A stretch of 64,000 nt of DNA from JACQHC01 sp035559715 (GCA_035559715.1 DATMAW010000161.1:1-64000), one strand, 5' to 3'; shown: positions 36,086-46,019, numbered from the stretch's first letter. The notes: generated by a model not told the origin, from the sequence alone. Program-made: numbers and translations.

Positions 36086-37776
36086 CCGAGCCTGCCGCGA
36101 AGCGAATCTCCACGAGTGTCTGGGAAGGTGCGGTGTCGAGCGCCCTCTCCCGAGCTCGGCTGACAGGCATCAAGAACCAGCTCGTGGCCTTCACGATCAC
36201 CGCCACGCTGCTCCCCGGGCTCGCCACGGCGTGGATTTCGTACACACAAAACCGGCGCTCCCTGATCGAGAAGATCTCCCAGGAATTGGTGAGCGCGGCG
36301 TCGCAGGCCGCCCGAGAGGTCGATCTATGGACGAAGGGACGGCTATACGAGCTGCGCGTGTTCGGGAGCTCGTACGAGGTGTCGGAGAACCTGGACCGAA
36401 TGCAGCGCGGTCAGGGGAGTCAGGCACGCGTTCGCCTGCGCGACTATCTGGAGTCCGTGAACGAACGGGTGGAGGATTACGACGAGCTGCTCGTGGTGGA
36501 TCCCTCGGGCAGGGCCGTGGCCTCGAGCGAGTCGCAACCGGGAGCAATCCGGCTGCCCGAGAACTGGCAGCGCCGCCTGCGAACCGACGAGGTGGTGGTC
36601 GGTGACCCTTACCGCGACCACGACGGAGTGACTCGCCTTGCGATCGCGGTCCCGGTCATCGCCCCGAGCGGCCGGTTCTTTGGAGGAATCGTCGCCCGCA
36701 CCAATCTCAAGTCCATGAGTCAGGGACTCGCCGGCCTGAAGCCCGGAGGCTCCGGCCACATCTCGATCGTGGATCGGTCGGGCGTCGTGATCGCCGCCAA
36801 CGTCGAGGCGGACTCCATGCTCCCGGCCGCTGCCGCCGGCCGACTGCGCGCTGCGGGCGACACGGCGGTCGAGTATCGCGACGCGCGGGGCGTGCCGGTC
36901 TTGGGAAGTCTCGTCGAGGTCCCGCAGGTCGGCTGGTCTGTCGTCGCGGCCATCCCCCGGGCTGTGGCGTACGCGCAGGTGACCCGCCTCCGTAACGTCA
37001 CGCTCTTGCTTCTCGCGGCACTGCTCGTGCTCGTGGGGGCCCTCGCCTATGGCCTTGGCGCGCTGATGGTTCGCCCGCTGAATCGCCTGACTCGGGGGGC
37101 AGCGCAGGTAGCCGGTGGCGATCTCGCCGTGGACCTGCCGGTGACCGCGAGCGGCGAGATCGGATACCTGACGCGCGTGTTCAACGACATGGTCGTGAGG
37201 CTGCGCGAGTCGCGACGCGAGCTGGAGCGACTGAGTGTGACCGACATACTGACGGGGCTGTCCAATCGCCGCCATCTGCTCACGGCCCTGGACCAGGAGA
37301 TCCGCCGGAGCGCCCGTCATGAGCGCCCGTGCACGGTGCTGATGATCGACGTGGATCACTTCAAGCGGTACAACGACACCTACGGACACCTGGCCGGGGA
37401 TGAAGTCTTAGCACGCGTGGGCAAACTGCTGAAGGAAGCCGTGCGCGTGCTGGACGTGCCGGCGCGCTACGGTGGAGAGGAGTTCGCCGTGGTGCTATCG
37501 GAAACCGACCTGGAAGGCGGCGCCGAAGTGGCCGAGCGCATCCGCACGCGCGTGGCGCAGGAACAGTTCACGGTGGAGGGAGGATCTGCGAGCGTGACCC
37601 TGAGTATCGGCGTCGCGTCATTCCCGGACCAGGGCGAGACCGCCCAGGCGCTGCTGTCCGCCGCCGACGCGGCGCTCTACCAGGCGAAGAAGAAAGGTCG
37701 TAACTGCGTTGTGACCGCGAGCCCGCCCACCGAGCAGAAACCCCGCCGGTCGAGGGGGACTATTTCACGCTCGTAA
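36082..37776 (+). CDS. diguanylate cyclase with dCache-like sensor and HAMP
   Basis: A 564-residue membrane sensor that should make cyclic di-GMP. One helix near residue 40 starts an extracellular sensing domain of the Cache type (about 60-295), then a second helix (VTLLLLAALLVLVGALAYGL), a HAMP region (PLNRLTRGAAQVAGG) and a GGDEF domain. The active-site loop is intact as RYGGEEF. An inhibitory I-site RVLD lies the canonical five residues before it. The first codon overlaps the amidase stop, so it is probably in that operon. It converges with the SH3b lipoprotein gene with a 17-base overlap. Confidence 0.93.
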   Translation: MTEPAAKRISTSVWEGAVSSALSRARLTGIKNQLVAFTITATLLPGLATAWISYTQNRRSLIEKISQELVSAASQAAREVDLWTKGRLYELRVFGSSYEVSENLDRMQRGQGSQARVRLRDYLESVNERVEDYDELLVVDPSGRAVASSESQPGAIRLPENWQRRLRTDEVVVGDPYRDHDGVTRLAIAVPVIAPSGRFFGGIVARTNLKSMSQGLAGLKPGGSGHISIVDRSGVVIAANVEADSMLPAAAAGRLRAAGDTAVEYRDARGVPVLGSLVEVPQVGWSVVAAIPRAVAYAQVTRLRNVTLLLLAALLVLVGALAYGLGALMVRPLNRLTRGAAQVAGGDLAVDLPVTASGEIGYLTRVFNDMVVRLRESRRELERLSVTDILTGLSNRRHLLTALDQEIRRSARHERPCTVLMIDVDHFKRYNDTYGHLAGDEVLARVGKLLKEAVRVLDVPARYGGEEFAVVLSETDLEGGAEVAERIRTRVAQEQFTVEGGSASVTLSIGVASFPDQGETAQALLSAADAALYQAKKKGRNCVVTASPPTEQKPRRSRGTISRS

Positions 37777-38506
37777 TCAGGTTGTGGAAGATCCAGCCGC
37801 GCCGTCCCTGGTCATCACTGACGCGGACCCACTGACCCGAGTACGAGTGCGCGAGGACCACCGCTCCGCGCTCCAGCGTGAACGCCACGCCGAATCGCGT
37901 TCCCGGCCCGTTCCGCACGTTGCCCCGCCCGGTGAGCCTGAGGCGCAATGGCACACTGAAACGAACTTCCCCCGGCAGGAGTGAATCCCCCGCCGACTCG
38001 GCCAGACGCCCGCGGGCCGTGGACGCGGCCGTCTTGGCCTGATTCGCGAGGTACACTGACCCACCGAAGTTCTGCCGGTTGAATTCCCCGCTGCTCATCT
38101 CGAGCAAGCGTTTGGCCTGCGCGTATTCCGCGGCCGTCCGGCCGCCGGGCCTGGTCTCGAGCTGCTGGACGGCCACCTCGGCCTCCGCCATAGCCGACGC
38201 CGCTTCGGCTCGCGTCGCGAGCGTTTGCAGCCGCGCCATGGAGCGGACGACCTCCCGGATCGCGGCATCCACTTGCTCGCGCAGATCGGCGATTTCGGCG
38301 TCCTTGCCGAGCAACTGGAGTTGGAGCATCGCGACCCGTTGTTCGAGATCTCGATCCGCAGCCGCGGCCACGTGCACCGTGTCCACGATCCGAACGGTGT
38401 CTGGTGGTGGGGCCGGCGCCATGGCGACCGGCGCGGGCTTGGCAGCGCAGGCGGCAAGCAAGGCGGCCGCCATCAGTGGGGCGAAAAGACGTGCGGAGGG
38501 AAGCAT
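37760..38506 (-). CDS. lipoprotein with coiled coil and SH3b domain
   Basis: A 248-residue lipoprotein (lipobox LLAACA). Residues about 45-165 are helical with heptads, and the last 75 residues form a bacterial SH3 domain: NVRNGPGTRFGVAFTLERG, then GQWVRVSDDQGRRGWI. SH3b domains bind peptidoglycan or peptides, so it is probably an envelope-linker protein. It ends inside the last codons of the diguanylate cyclase gene. Confidence 0.82.
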   Translation of the reverse strand: MLPSARLFAPLMAAALLAACAAKPAPVAMAPAPPPDTVRIVDTVHVAAAADRDLEQRVAMLQLQLLGKDAEIADLREQVDAAIREVVRSMARLQTLATRAEAASAMAEAEVAVQQLETRPGGRTAAEYAQAKRLLEMSSGEFNRQNFGGSVYLANQAKTAASTARGRLAESAGDSLLPGEVRFSVPLRLRLTGRGNVRNGPGTRFGVAFTLERGAVVLAHSYSGQWVRVSDDQGRRGWIFHNLITSVK

Positions 38507-38555
38507 CGAGCGAATCGCATTGAACGTGGGATCGCGCGAAGCTACGGTTGGGCCC

Positions 38556-38690
38556 CTACTCCCGCAACGCCCGGACCACGGGCATCGCGGCCCGGCGAGC
38601 CGGGAGGAATCCCCCGAGGAGACCCATCACGACGCCGAAGATCACGCCCGACAACAACAGTCCCGGCGTGACCCGAAACCCCGACGTCGC
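38556..38690 (-). pseudogene. remnant of an FtsX/MacB-type ABC permease C-terminus
   Basis: On the minus strand, reading towards lower coordinates, the frame ending in TAG at 38556 gives GFRVTPGLLLSGVIFGVVMG, then GLLGGFLPARRAA and PVVRALRE. This is the last helix and tail typical of FtsX-like permeases. Upstream the frame loses similarity and is cut off by the symporter gene, so only about 35-40 residues of a protein of several hundred remain. The rest of this 400-base gap holds nothing I recognise. Confidence 0.6.
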
Positions 38691-38905
38691 CGCGCAACGC
38701 CCGCCGCACGGCAGGAGGCGCGTCGCGGTCAATCCGGCGCTTCGACAGGTCGTGCTCGAACGACGCCATCCGAGCCGGGGCGAGATCGTGTAGGGGCGCT
38801 GGAAACATCACGCTCCCGCCCCCGCTTGACCGTGGCGTCCCGGCGCGGTCTATTGGTCACCGTTCGCACCCACTCCACCGAACTCCACCGCTCCAGCACT
38901 ATCAC

Positions 38906-40162
38906 GTGACCGCCCGCGTCCTCGTCGCGCTGCTCATGGGACTGGCGCTCGGCATCGGCGGGGCCGCGCTGGGCGGCCGGTCGCTGGCAATCGCCTTGGC
39001 CTTCGAACCGCTCGGCACGCTGTGGACCAACGCCATTCGCATGACCGTGATTCCGCTCGTCGTGGCGCTGGTCATCACCGGTGTCGCCGAGCACTCCGAC
39101 CTGCGGCGCATCGGCCGGATGGGCGGCCTCGCCGCCCCCGTGTTCGTGGGGCTGTTGCTCGCGGGCGGCCTGTTCACCCTGGCCGTGGCCCCGCTGTCGC
39201 TCGACCTGCTGAACGTGACGCCGGCTGCTGCGGAGAGTCTCCGTGCCGGCGCGGCTGCGACGACAGCTCCGACACCAATGCCCTCGCTGACCCAGCGCCT
39301 GGTCGAGACCATTCCGGCTAATCCCATCAAAGCGGCCGCGGATGGCAGCATGCTCCCGGTCGTGGTATTCGCGCTCGTGTTCGCATTGGCCCTCACGCGC
39401 CTGGGTCCGGCGAGGCGGGAACCTGTGGTCCGCCTGTTTCAGTCGGTGAGCGAGACCATGCTCACGATCGTACGGTGGGTCCTGGCCGTGGCGCCCGTCG
39501 GCATCTTCGCCCTGGCCCTGGCACTCGGCGCCCGGATGGGCGCGGCGGCGGCTGGCGCGCTGGTTCACTACATCCTGACGCTGTCCGCCGTGATGCTGGT
39601 GTACACGCTGCTCTTGTATCTCATCGCGGGGCTATTCGGGGCCGTGCCGATCCGCCAGTTCGCCTCTGCCGTCGCCCCGGCACAGGCAGTGGCTTTCAGC
39701 TCAAGGTCCTCGCTCGCCGCGCTCCCCGCGTTGATCGCCGGCGCGCGAGACCGACTCAGCGCCCCCCCGGCCGTCACGGGCTTCGCGCTCCCGCTGGGGG
39801 TGTCCGTGTTCCGAGTGAACGTGCCACTCGCGTGGGTCGTGGGCGTCTTGTTCCTCGGCAAGCTCTACGGCGTGAGCGTTGGGCTGGGTGCAATGTTTGG
39901 TCTCGTCGTCACCTCCACGTTGATCAGTTTCAGCGTGCCCGGGATCCCCAGCGCGAGCCTGTTCCTGCTGGCGCCGGTGCTGGTCGAGCTGGGCCTGCCC
40001 GCCGAAGGCGCCGGGATCCTCATCGCGGTTGACGCGATCCCGGACATGTTCAAGACCACCGCGAATGTCACGGCGCACATGACGGCGGCCGTGATCCTCG
40101 CCCGTTCCGAGCGACGTCCACTCTCTCAAGGCACTGTTACGACTCATGAAGCGAGTACCTGA
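38906..40162 (+). CDS. dicarboxylate/amino acid:cation symporter
   Basis: A 418-residue secondary transporter of the DAACS (glutamate/aspartate transporter) family with about eight helices and two hairpins. The Ser-rich HP1 segment is AFSSRSSLAALP, HP2 includes SFSVPGIPSASLF and helix 8 is VDAIPDMFKTTANVTAHM. Helix 8 has HM where GD is usual, so substrate or coupling may differ from classic glutamate carriers. GTG start at 38906. Its last 17 bases overlap the mutarotase gene. Confidence 0.9.
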   Translation: MTARVLVALLMGLALGIGGAALGGRSLAIALAFEPLGTLWTNAIRMTVIPLVVALVITGVAEHSDLRRIGRMGGLAAPVFVGLLLAGGLFTLAVAPLSLDLLNVTPAAAESLRAGAAATTAPTPMPSLTQRLVETIPANPIKAAADGSMLPVVVFALVFALALTRLGPARREPVVRLFQSVSETMLTIVRWVLAVAPVGIFALALALGARMGAAAAGALVHYILTLSAVMLVYTLLLYLIAGLFGAVPIRQFASAVAPAQAVAFSSRSSLAALPALIAGARDRLSAPPAVTGFALPLGVSVFRVNVPLAWVVGVLFLGKLYGVSVGLGAMFGLVVTSTLISFSVPGIPSASLFLLAPVLVELGLPAEGAGILIAVDAIPDMFKTTANVTAHMTAAVILARSERRPLSQGTVTTHEAST

Positions 40163-41294
40163 CTTCCGTTGGCTCGTCACTGCCGGGCTCGCGCTGCTCG
40201 TGGGGTGCGGGACCGAGGTCACAAGACACTCCGCTGCGGTGACGCGCGAGCTGTTTGGGTTCCTGCCCAGCGAGGACTCGGTGCACGTTCACACGTTGAC
40301 CAACGCCAACGGCCTCGAAGTCCGTGTGGTGGATTACGGAGGAATTATCCTCTCGCTCAAGACACCCGATCGCCACGGTGAGATGGCGGACATCGTGCTG
40401 GGTCATGACTCGCTCGAGGGCTACCTCCAGGCGTCCCCTTACTTCGGCGCCATCGTCGGCCGCTACGCCAATCGCATCGCGCGAGGCCGATTCACGCTGG
40501 ACGGCCGGACCTATCGCCTCGCCACCAACAACGGCCCCAACCATCTCCACGGCGGGGTCACCGGATTCGACAAGGCCCTGTGGGCCGCCGAGCCGTTCCA
40601 GTCGGACAGCGGGGTGGGCGTCGTGTTCACGCACACCAGCGGCGACGGTGAGGAGGGCTACCCGGGAACCCTCAGCGTGCGCGTGCGCTATCTGCTCACG
40701 GACTCGAATCAACTGATCTTCGATTACCACGCCACGACGGACAAACCCACACCGGTCAACCTGACGCAGCACAGCTATTTCAATCTGGCGGGCCACGCGA
40801 GCGGGAACATCCTGCGTCACGTGCTCATGATCAACGCGAGTCACTACACGCCGGTGGATTCCACCCTCATCCCCACGGGCGAGATCGCGCCTGTGGAGGG
40901 GACACCGCTGGATTTCCGCACGCCGACGCCCATCGGGGCCCGGATCGCCGAAGGTCACGAGCAGCTCCGCCACGGCGGTGGGTACGACCACAACTTCGTG
41001 CTGGATCGGGCGGGGCCGGGCCTGGTGCACGCCGCGCGCGTGGTGGAGCCCGCGAGCGGGCGCACGCTCGACGTCTATACGACCGAGCCGGGACTGCAAT
41101 TCTACTCCGGCAATTTCCTCGATAGCACGATCACCGGTAAGAGCGGACAGGTGTATCCGCACCGCGCCGGGTTCTGCCTCGAGACGCAGCACTTTCCGGA
41201 CTCGCCGAACCAGCCTTCGTTCCCGTCAACCATTCTCAGGCCCGGCGAGGAGTATCGGTCGCGCACCGTGTGGCGGTTCGGCGTGGAGCGCTGA
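40146..41294 (+). CDS. aldose 1-epimerase (galactose mutarotase), lipoprotein
   Basis: A 382-residue mutarotase, interconverting alpha and beta anomers of sugars. A lipobox (ALLVGCGT) suggests lipid anchoring outside the inner membrane. The active-site segments are VGRYANRIARG, NHLHGG, LTQHSYFNLAG, YDHNFVLD and CLETQHFPDSPNQP, whose Glu is the base. It overlaps the symporter gene by 17 bases and converges on the glycoside-hydrolase-like gene. Its place next to a sugar locus fits a scavenging role. Confidence 0.93.
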   Translation: MKRVPDFRWLVTAGLALLVGCGTEVTRHSAAVTRELFGFLPSEDSVHVHTLTNANGLEVRVVDYGGIILSLKTPDRHGEMADIVLGHDSLEGYLQASPYFGAIVGRYANRIARGRFTLDGRTYRLATNNGPNHLHGGVTGFDKALWAAEPFQSDSGVGVVFTHTSGDGEEGYPGTLSVRVRYLLTDSNQLIFDYHATTDKPTPVNLTQHSYFNLAGHASGNILRHVLMINASHYTPVDSTLIPTGEIAPVEGTPLDFRTPTPIGARIAEGHEQLRHGGGYDHNFVLDRAGPGLVHAARVVEPASGRTLDVYTTEPGLQFYSGNFLDSTITGKSGQVYPHRAGFCLETQHFPDSPNQPSFPSTILRPGEEYRSRTVWRFGVER

Positions 41295-41391
41295 CAAGTC
41301 CAGCAAGCTGCTGGTAGACGAGCGAGATAGCGAGCGACCGAGCGGGTCGCGAGAACCCTGGAGCTCGGTTTTGAGCAGCCGACTGGAGAGG
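41295..41391. other. convergent gap with two short hairpins
   Basis: CCAGCAAGCTGCTGG (41300-41314) and GCGACC/GGTCGC (41334-41350) can each form six-base-pair stems between two converging genes. Neither is followed by a T run, so they are at best weak or Rho-assisted termination signals. Confidence 0.3.
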
Positions 41392-44250
41392 CTACCGTAC
41401 GATCGCTTCGGCGTACTGCGGTTCCACGTTTTCGAAGAACAGTCCCTGAAACTGCCCCGGCCTGAGCGGCGGTAGCTCTAATTCCACGGTGTGCAGCTCG
41501 TCGGGACTGAGGTGTGACACGTCGGCGTAGAACCCGACGAACGCGCGGGCGTAGGGTCGGATTGACGAGTACGCCTTCATAAGATCCACCGGCTGTCCGT
41601 CAATCCGCATGCGCACCACCCACCGATCGTCCGGCTCGGCGATTTGCACGAACAGCAGCAGGCGCTCCGGCACGAGCCAGGGCGTGCGATAATCCTCGGC
41701 CGTCCACGGAATTGGCCATGCGCGCCGCCGGGCGGCGAGCTGATCGAACACGCGGCGCGGAATGGAGAACGTGCCGCGGAATGAACCACCCCTGAAGCTC
41801 GGATCGTAGTCGCCCACCTGCTGAAGCTGGCGGAACGGCGCGCCGGCGAAGCGCACGTCGAGCGTCACGACGTGCTCGGCAACGCGGGCAAACGCGGCCG
41901 GGCGATCGCCCAACCGCACGGCCGTGACCGCGCGACCTCGCGGCAGCAGCACGAGGAGACGGTCACTCGTTCCTGCCTCGCCCCGCACGCCCGTGAGCTG
42001 CAACACGCTCCCGTCCAACGCGGCCGACCCCGTGGCGTTGAACAAGATGGGCGCCTCGATAACGCCCGGCGCCGGCGCGATCTCCAGCACTCGGGCCGAT
42101 CCGCCGTCCATCGCCACGGGCAGGCGATCGCCGCGAGTCCATACGCCCGCCTCCGGCTTTCCGACGAACCGGCCGTCCAGCGGGTACAGTTCCCGGACGA
42201 CGTACCGCGCACCCTGCGTCAAGCCGATCGTCGAATCCAGCGGCAACGCGGCGTCGAGCCGGCGGCCGTTGGGATTGAACAGGAACACATACCCGCGATC
42301 GCCCACCATCGCAGCGGTCCCATCCAGCTTGCCCAGCGCCGGCTGCCCCAGGATCGCGCGCGTGCGCCGCAAGAAGTCTTTGTTGTGATCGGTCCACGCA
42401 ATCCATCTCCGGAACCACTCGATGTCCTCCGGGGAGAGGTGCCGGAACTCTGCGGTGTCGCGCGCCGGAATCATGTTCAGCACGTTGTTCCAGCCTCCCG
42501 TGGCGATGGAGGAGAGCAGCGAGTACCGCCAGCCCAGGTAGTCCCAATCGCGCAGGCGGAACGGTGTGGGGAAGATGTCCCGCTCGGTGCGCATCTCCGG
42601 CATGCGGCCCGTGTCGTCAATCCGCGGGGTCTGGTGCGTAATGAACCCCGGAACGATCTCGTTCGGCGCGAACTCGTAGTTGCGATACAGGTAGGCCGTG
42701 TAGCGCTGCCGCGCTGCGGACACTCGGTCGAAGTGCACGTCCGGAAACGGCACGAAACTCTCGGGCTGCTCGTCGTTGAACGTGGGATGCGGGTAGCTTC
42801 CGGCCAGCCAGCTCCACGGGCCGTACAGGTGGTACGCCTGCCGCCCATCAATCACGATGTCGGGAATGCGGCGCCGCAGCTCTTCCATCACGCGCCGCCA
42901 ACCCCACCACTGCGCGTACGGGCTCGTGCCGGGATAGTTGAGGAACGTGTGATCGAACGCGTAACCGCCGATCCCGGTTCGATGGTAGAAGGCCACCAGA
43001 GTCTCGATCAGCCAATCCTGCAGGCTCCGCACGCCGAGGTCGGCGTAGAACCGCGTCGAATCGCGCGGCGACCGAACCAGCCATTCCGGATTCTGCGCGA
43101 ACGGCACCACCGGATACACATACGCCACGAGCTTCAGGTTCCTGGATCGCGCGTAGTCCAGCATCTCTTGAACGCTGGCCGGCACGGTGTCCCGCCGCGG
43201 ATCCCACTCATTGCGCCGCAGCCGCTGGCCGAGGCCGAGCCAGAGGAGATTCTCCCAGCTCCAGTCGTCGGCGCTTTCGACGCGCCGCGAGAGAGCGGAG
43301 TTGGTCGGCGCGAACAAGACGTACTCGGCGCCCAGTTCGGCCGCGCGATCCATGACCCTGCGATACTCGGCACGTCCGGCGGTGGTGGCGATGTCAATCT
43401 GATAATCGTTCACGCACCAACCCACGAAGATGTTGGTGGGTCGCTGGGGCCGGTGGAGCAGGAACGCGCGCGCGAGATCGGTGAACGTCGCCACTTCCGC
43501 TTCATCCAAACCGGGCGCCTCGTCCGCCGCGCCGTAGCGCCACTCGGGCGTCATGTGCAGCGGCTGGCGCCGGCCCGTCAGGCGATAGGGCGCCAGCAGT
43601 CCACGATCGGCGGCGAAGGTTCCATCCGCCGTACGCCACGACATCGCGGGCGCGTAGCGCAGCGCGAACTCCCCTCGGCGATCGGCATCTCGCAGCACCT
43701 GGAGGAACGGATTCTGTACCACCGCGAGCAGGCCGCGGCCGTCAGCGAACCGAAGCGCTGCTCCGTAATCGGCGGTACCCACGCGGGGGCGCGCGGTGGG
43801 AGGAACGAACGCTTCCACCGGCGACTCGTCCAGCGCCGCGCGGAACACCGTCACCTCGTCCACCCGGTACCCCGCCCCGCGGGGGCCCGTCACACGCAGC
43901 TGCTTGCTCACGAAGCGCCAGTCCGGCTCCAGCTCATAGACCACATCCAGCTGATACGGCCCGGCGCTCCACGCATACGTCACACGCTGCGCCTCGACGC
44001 GCCGCAAGGGATTTCCGAGCGTCGCGCTCTCGTATCGCACACCGTCGAACGTCACGCTGAACTCATCGGTGCGGAACCGATAGGTGTCGCCCCGCGCTCG
44101 ATCGGTGAGGGAGATCAGCCCCCGCGCCCCCAGCTCGGCTCGCAGGGCGGCGTTCTCGAGCCACACCGGCGCCTGCGCCACGGCCGACGCACGGCTGCCG
44201 AGCGAGAACGCAAGGCCCCACCACACGGCAACGCGGCCGAATTGCGGCAT
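41392..44250 (-). CDS. large secreted glycoside-hydrolase-like protein
   Basis: A 952-residue exported protein. After the signal peptide, residues about 30-270 look like the beta-sandwich found before the catalytic barrel in GH31/GH36/GH97-type enzymes. Residues about 290-660 read as a TIM barrel, with Asp-bearing segments GGYAFDHTFLNYPG and DIVIDGRQAYHLY that could hold catalytic acids, and C-terminal beta domains follow. I cannot assign a numbered family. It follows the sodium:solute symporter gene by five bases on the same strand and converges on a mutarotase, supporting a saccharide role. A GTG at 44259 (GTGA overlap) is an alternative start. Confidence 0.7.
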   Translation of the reverse strand: MPQFGRVAVWWGLAFSLGSRASAVAQAPVWLENAALRAELGARGLISLTDRARGDTYRFRTDEFSVTFDGVRYESATLGNPLRRVEAQRVTYAWSAGPYQLDVVYELEPDWRFVSKQLRVTGPRGAGYRVDEVTVFRAALDESPVEAFVPPTARPRVGTADYGAALRFADGRGLLAVVQNPFLQVLRDADRRGEFALRYAPAMSWRTADGTFAADRGLLAPYRLTGRRQPLHMTPEWRYGAADEAPGLDEAEVATFTDLARAFLLHRPQRPTNIFVGWCVNDYQIDIATTAGRAEYRRVMDRAAELGAEYVLFAPTNSALSRRVESADDWSWENLLWLGLGQRLRRNEWDPRRDTVPASVQEMLDYARSRNLKLVAYVYPVVPFAQNPEWLVRSPRDSTRFYADLGVRSLQDWLIETLVAFYHRTGIGGYAFDHTFLNYPGTSPYAQWWGWRRVMEELRRRIPDIVIDGRQAYHLYGPWSWLAGSYPHPTFNDEQPESFVPFPDVHFDRVSAARQRYTAYLYRNYEFAPNEIVPGFITHQTPRIDDTGRMPEMRTERDIFPTPFRLRDWDYLGWRYSLLSSIATGGWNNVLNMIPARDTAEFRHLSPEDIEWFRRWIAWTDHNKDFLRRTRAILGQPALGKLDGTAAMVGDRGYVFLFNPNGRRLDAALPLDSTIGLTQGARYVVRELYPLDGRFVGKPEAGVWTRGDRLPVAMDGGSARVLEIAPAPGVIEAPILFNATGSAALDGSVLQLTGVRGEAGTSDRLLVLLPRGRAVTAVRLGDRPAAFARVAEHVVTLDVRFAGAPFRQLQQVGDYDPSFRGGSFRGTFSIPRRVFDQLAARRRAWPIPWTAEDYRTPWLVPERLLLFVQIAEPDDRWVVRMRIDGQPVDLMKAYSSIRPYARAFVGFYADVSHLSPDELHTVELELPPLRPGQFQGLFFENVEPQYAEAIVR

Positions 44251-44255
44251 CCGAA

Positions 44256-46019
44256 TCACCCGCCGAACGACAGGTAGACCCCGAGGATGGTCGCGAGGAC
44301 GACGGCGGACGCGATCACGTCCCAGTGATTCCAACTGGCCCGCGATTCCTCACGCTGGTTCGCCGTGAGCGTGGCGTACGTGAGGCCCTCGAGCGATGCC
44401 GCGTCCGGCGCCCGGGTCAGGTAGCTCACGCCGATCATCACGACGACCGAGACCGCGAAGATGAACAGGCTATAGTACTGGAAGTACAGGTTGTTCACGA
44501 TCCACAGGAACGAGCCCGGTGCGTATCCCTGCGCCAACCCGCCGATACCGAGCGTGACGGGTGTGTCCACGGCGAGCCGGAACGCGCCGAGTCCGAATCC
44601 CACCACGAGCGCCGCGAGGCAGCCTTGCGCGTTCAAGCGGCGATGGAACACGCCGAAGAAGAACACCGTGAAGATCGGCGCGCCGATGTACGCCGACATC
44701 CCCTGCAGATACTCGTACAACCCGCGCGCCCCCTGGATCACCGGGATCCACATCAACCCGATCAGCACCATGATGGCCGTGGCGACCCGACCCGTCCACA
44801 CGAGGCGGTGTTGCGTGGCGGCAGGCCGGAACTTGCGGTACAGATCCATGGTGACGAGGGTCGAAGCGGCATTGAACACGCCGGCAAGCGAGCTCATCAA
44901 GGCGGCCAGGAGTCCCGCGACGACGAGACCACGCACGCCCGCGGGCAGCACGTGTTGCACCATCAGCGGGAACACCGCCTGCGCCGCGGGCCTCACCACT
45001 TCCCCGTCGGGACTCACGATCTGCGCGAGACCTGGCACCTTGCCCGTCTTCGCCAGCGCCAGCGCGATCATTCCGGGGATGATGAAAATGAACACCGGCA
45101 TCAGCTTGAGCCCGGCCGCGAAGATGCTGCCTCGGCGGGCCTGGCGTTCGTTGGCCGCACCCAGTACTCGCTGCACGATGTACTGATCGGTGCACCAGTA
45201 CCACAGCCCGATGATTGGCGCGCACAAGAGCATGCCGGGCCATGGGAAGTTGCCGTTGAAGTACCAGGCGATGCGGCCCGCCTCCTTCACCGGCGCCCAC
45301 GTGCCCTCCATGCCGGTCGGGATGATCGGCTTCCAGAGGTTGAACATTTCCGGCGAGAGCGCGGCGCGAAGCTCGCTCCAGCCACCGAGCTTCGCCAGCC
45401 CGAGCGTGGTGAGCAGCACCGATCCTATCACCAGCACCAACGTCTGTAATGCGTCGGTGTACGCCACGGCGCGCATGCCACCCAGCACCGTGTACAGCCC
45501 CGTGAGCGTCACCACGATCCCCGAGCCGATCCAAAAGCCGTTGAGGCGCACTCCACCGAGGGAAAGGCTCATCTCCGGCAGCAGCGTGGCGAAGACCACG
45601 CCGCCGGCAAAGATCCCCACGGCGATCTTGGTGAGCACATAGGCCACGAGGGAGATACACGCGAGCACCCAGCGCGACGCCGGCGAGAAGCGCCGCTCCA
45701 GAAACTCCGGCATGGTGAACACAAACGAGCGCATGTAGAACGGCACGAACACCCACGCGAGCACGAGCAGGCACCAGGCATGCAGCTCGAAGTGCGCCAG
45801 CGCCACGCCATCGGTGGCGCCGGACGCCGCGAGCCCCACGAGGTGCTCGGACCCAATGTTCGACGCGAAGATCGAGGCGCCGATCACGAACCAGCCAAGA
45901 TCGCGGTTGGCGAGGAAGTAGTCGGCGGCCGTGTCCTTGTTGCGCCGCACCACCCAGGTGATCAGACCGGCCAGTGCGGCGAAGTACGCGGAGATCGTCG
46001 CCCAATCGAGTGCGGTCAT
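44256..46019 (-). CDS. sodium:solute symporter (SSS family, SGLT-like)
   Basis: A 587-residue sodium-coupled transporter with about 14 helices. Family marks include DYFLANRDLGWFVIGASIFA, IGSEHLVGLA, GGMRAVAYTDALQ, CTDQYIVQRVLGA and LAALMSSLAGVFNAASTL. The SGLT-like order suggests import of a sugar. It heads a two-gene transcript with the glycoside-hydrolase-like protein: degrade outside, import with sodium. The ATG at 46019 gives a normal N-terminus; longer readings add a non-matching leader. Confidence 0.93.
   Translation of the reverse strand: MTALDWATISAYFAALAGLITWVVRRNKDTAADYFLANRDLGWFVIGASIFASNIGSEHLVGLAASGATDGVALAHFELHAWCLLVLAWVFVPFYMRSFVFTMPEFLERRFSPASRWVLACISLVAYVLTKIAVGIFAGGVVFATLLPEMSLSLGGVRLNGFWIGSGIVVTLTGLYTVLGGMRAVAYTDALQTLVLVIGSVLLTTLGLAKLGGWSELRAALSPEMFNLWKPIIPTGMEGTWAPVKEAGRIAWYFNGNFPWPGMLLCAPIIGLWYWCTDQYIVQRVLGAANERQARRGSIFAAGLKLMPVFIFIIPGMIALALAKTGKVPGLAQIVSPDGEVVRPAAQAVFPLMVQHVLPAGVRGLVVAGLLAALMSSLAGVFNAASTLVTMDLYRKFRPAATQHRLVWTGRVATAIMVLIGLMWIPVIQGARGLYEYLQGMSAYIGAPIFTVFFFGVFHRRLNAQGCLAALVVGFGLGAFRLAVDTPVTLGIGGLAQGYAPGSFLWIVNNLYFQYYSLFIFAVSVVVMIGVSYLTRAPDAASLEGLTYATLTANQREESRASWNHWDVIASAVVLATILGVYLSFGG

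Noticed and set aside
41300..41350. Hairpins between the mutarotase and the secreted enzyme as terminators
   Set aside because: Stems are only six base pairs and no T run follows; recorded only as a low-confidence region.
41872..44277. Plus-strand open frame of 801 codons opposite the glycoside-hydrolase-like gene
   Set aside because: Arg/His/Pro-rich composition without motifs, antisense to a protein with a signal peptide and recognisable domains.
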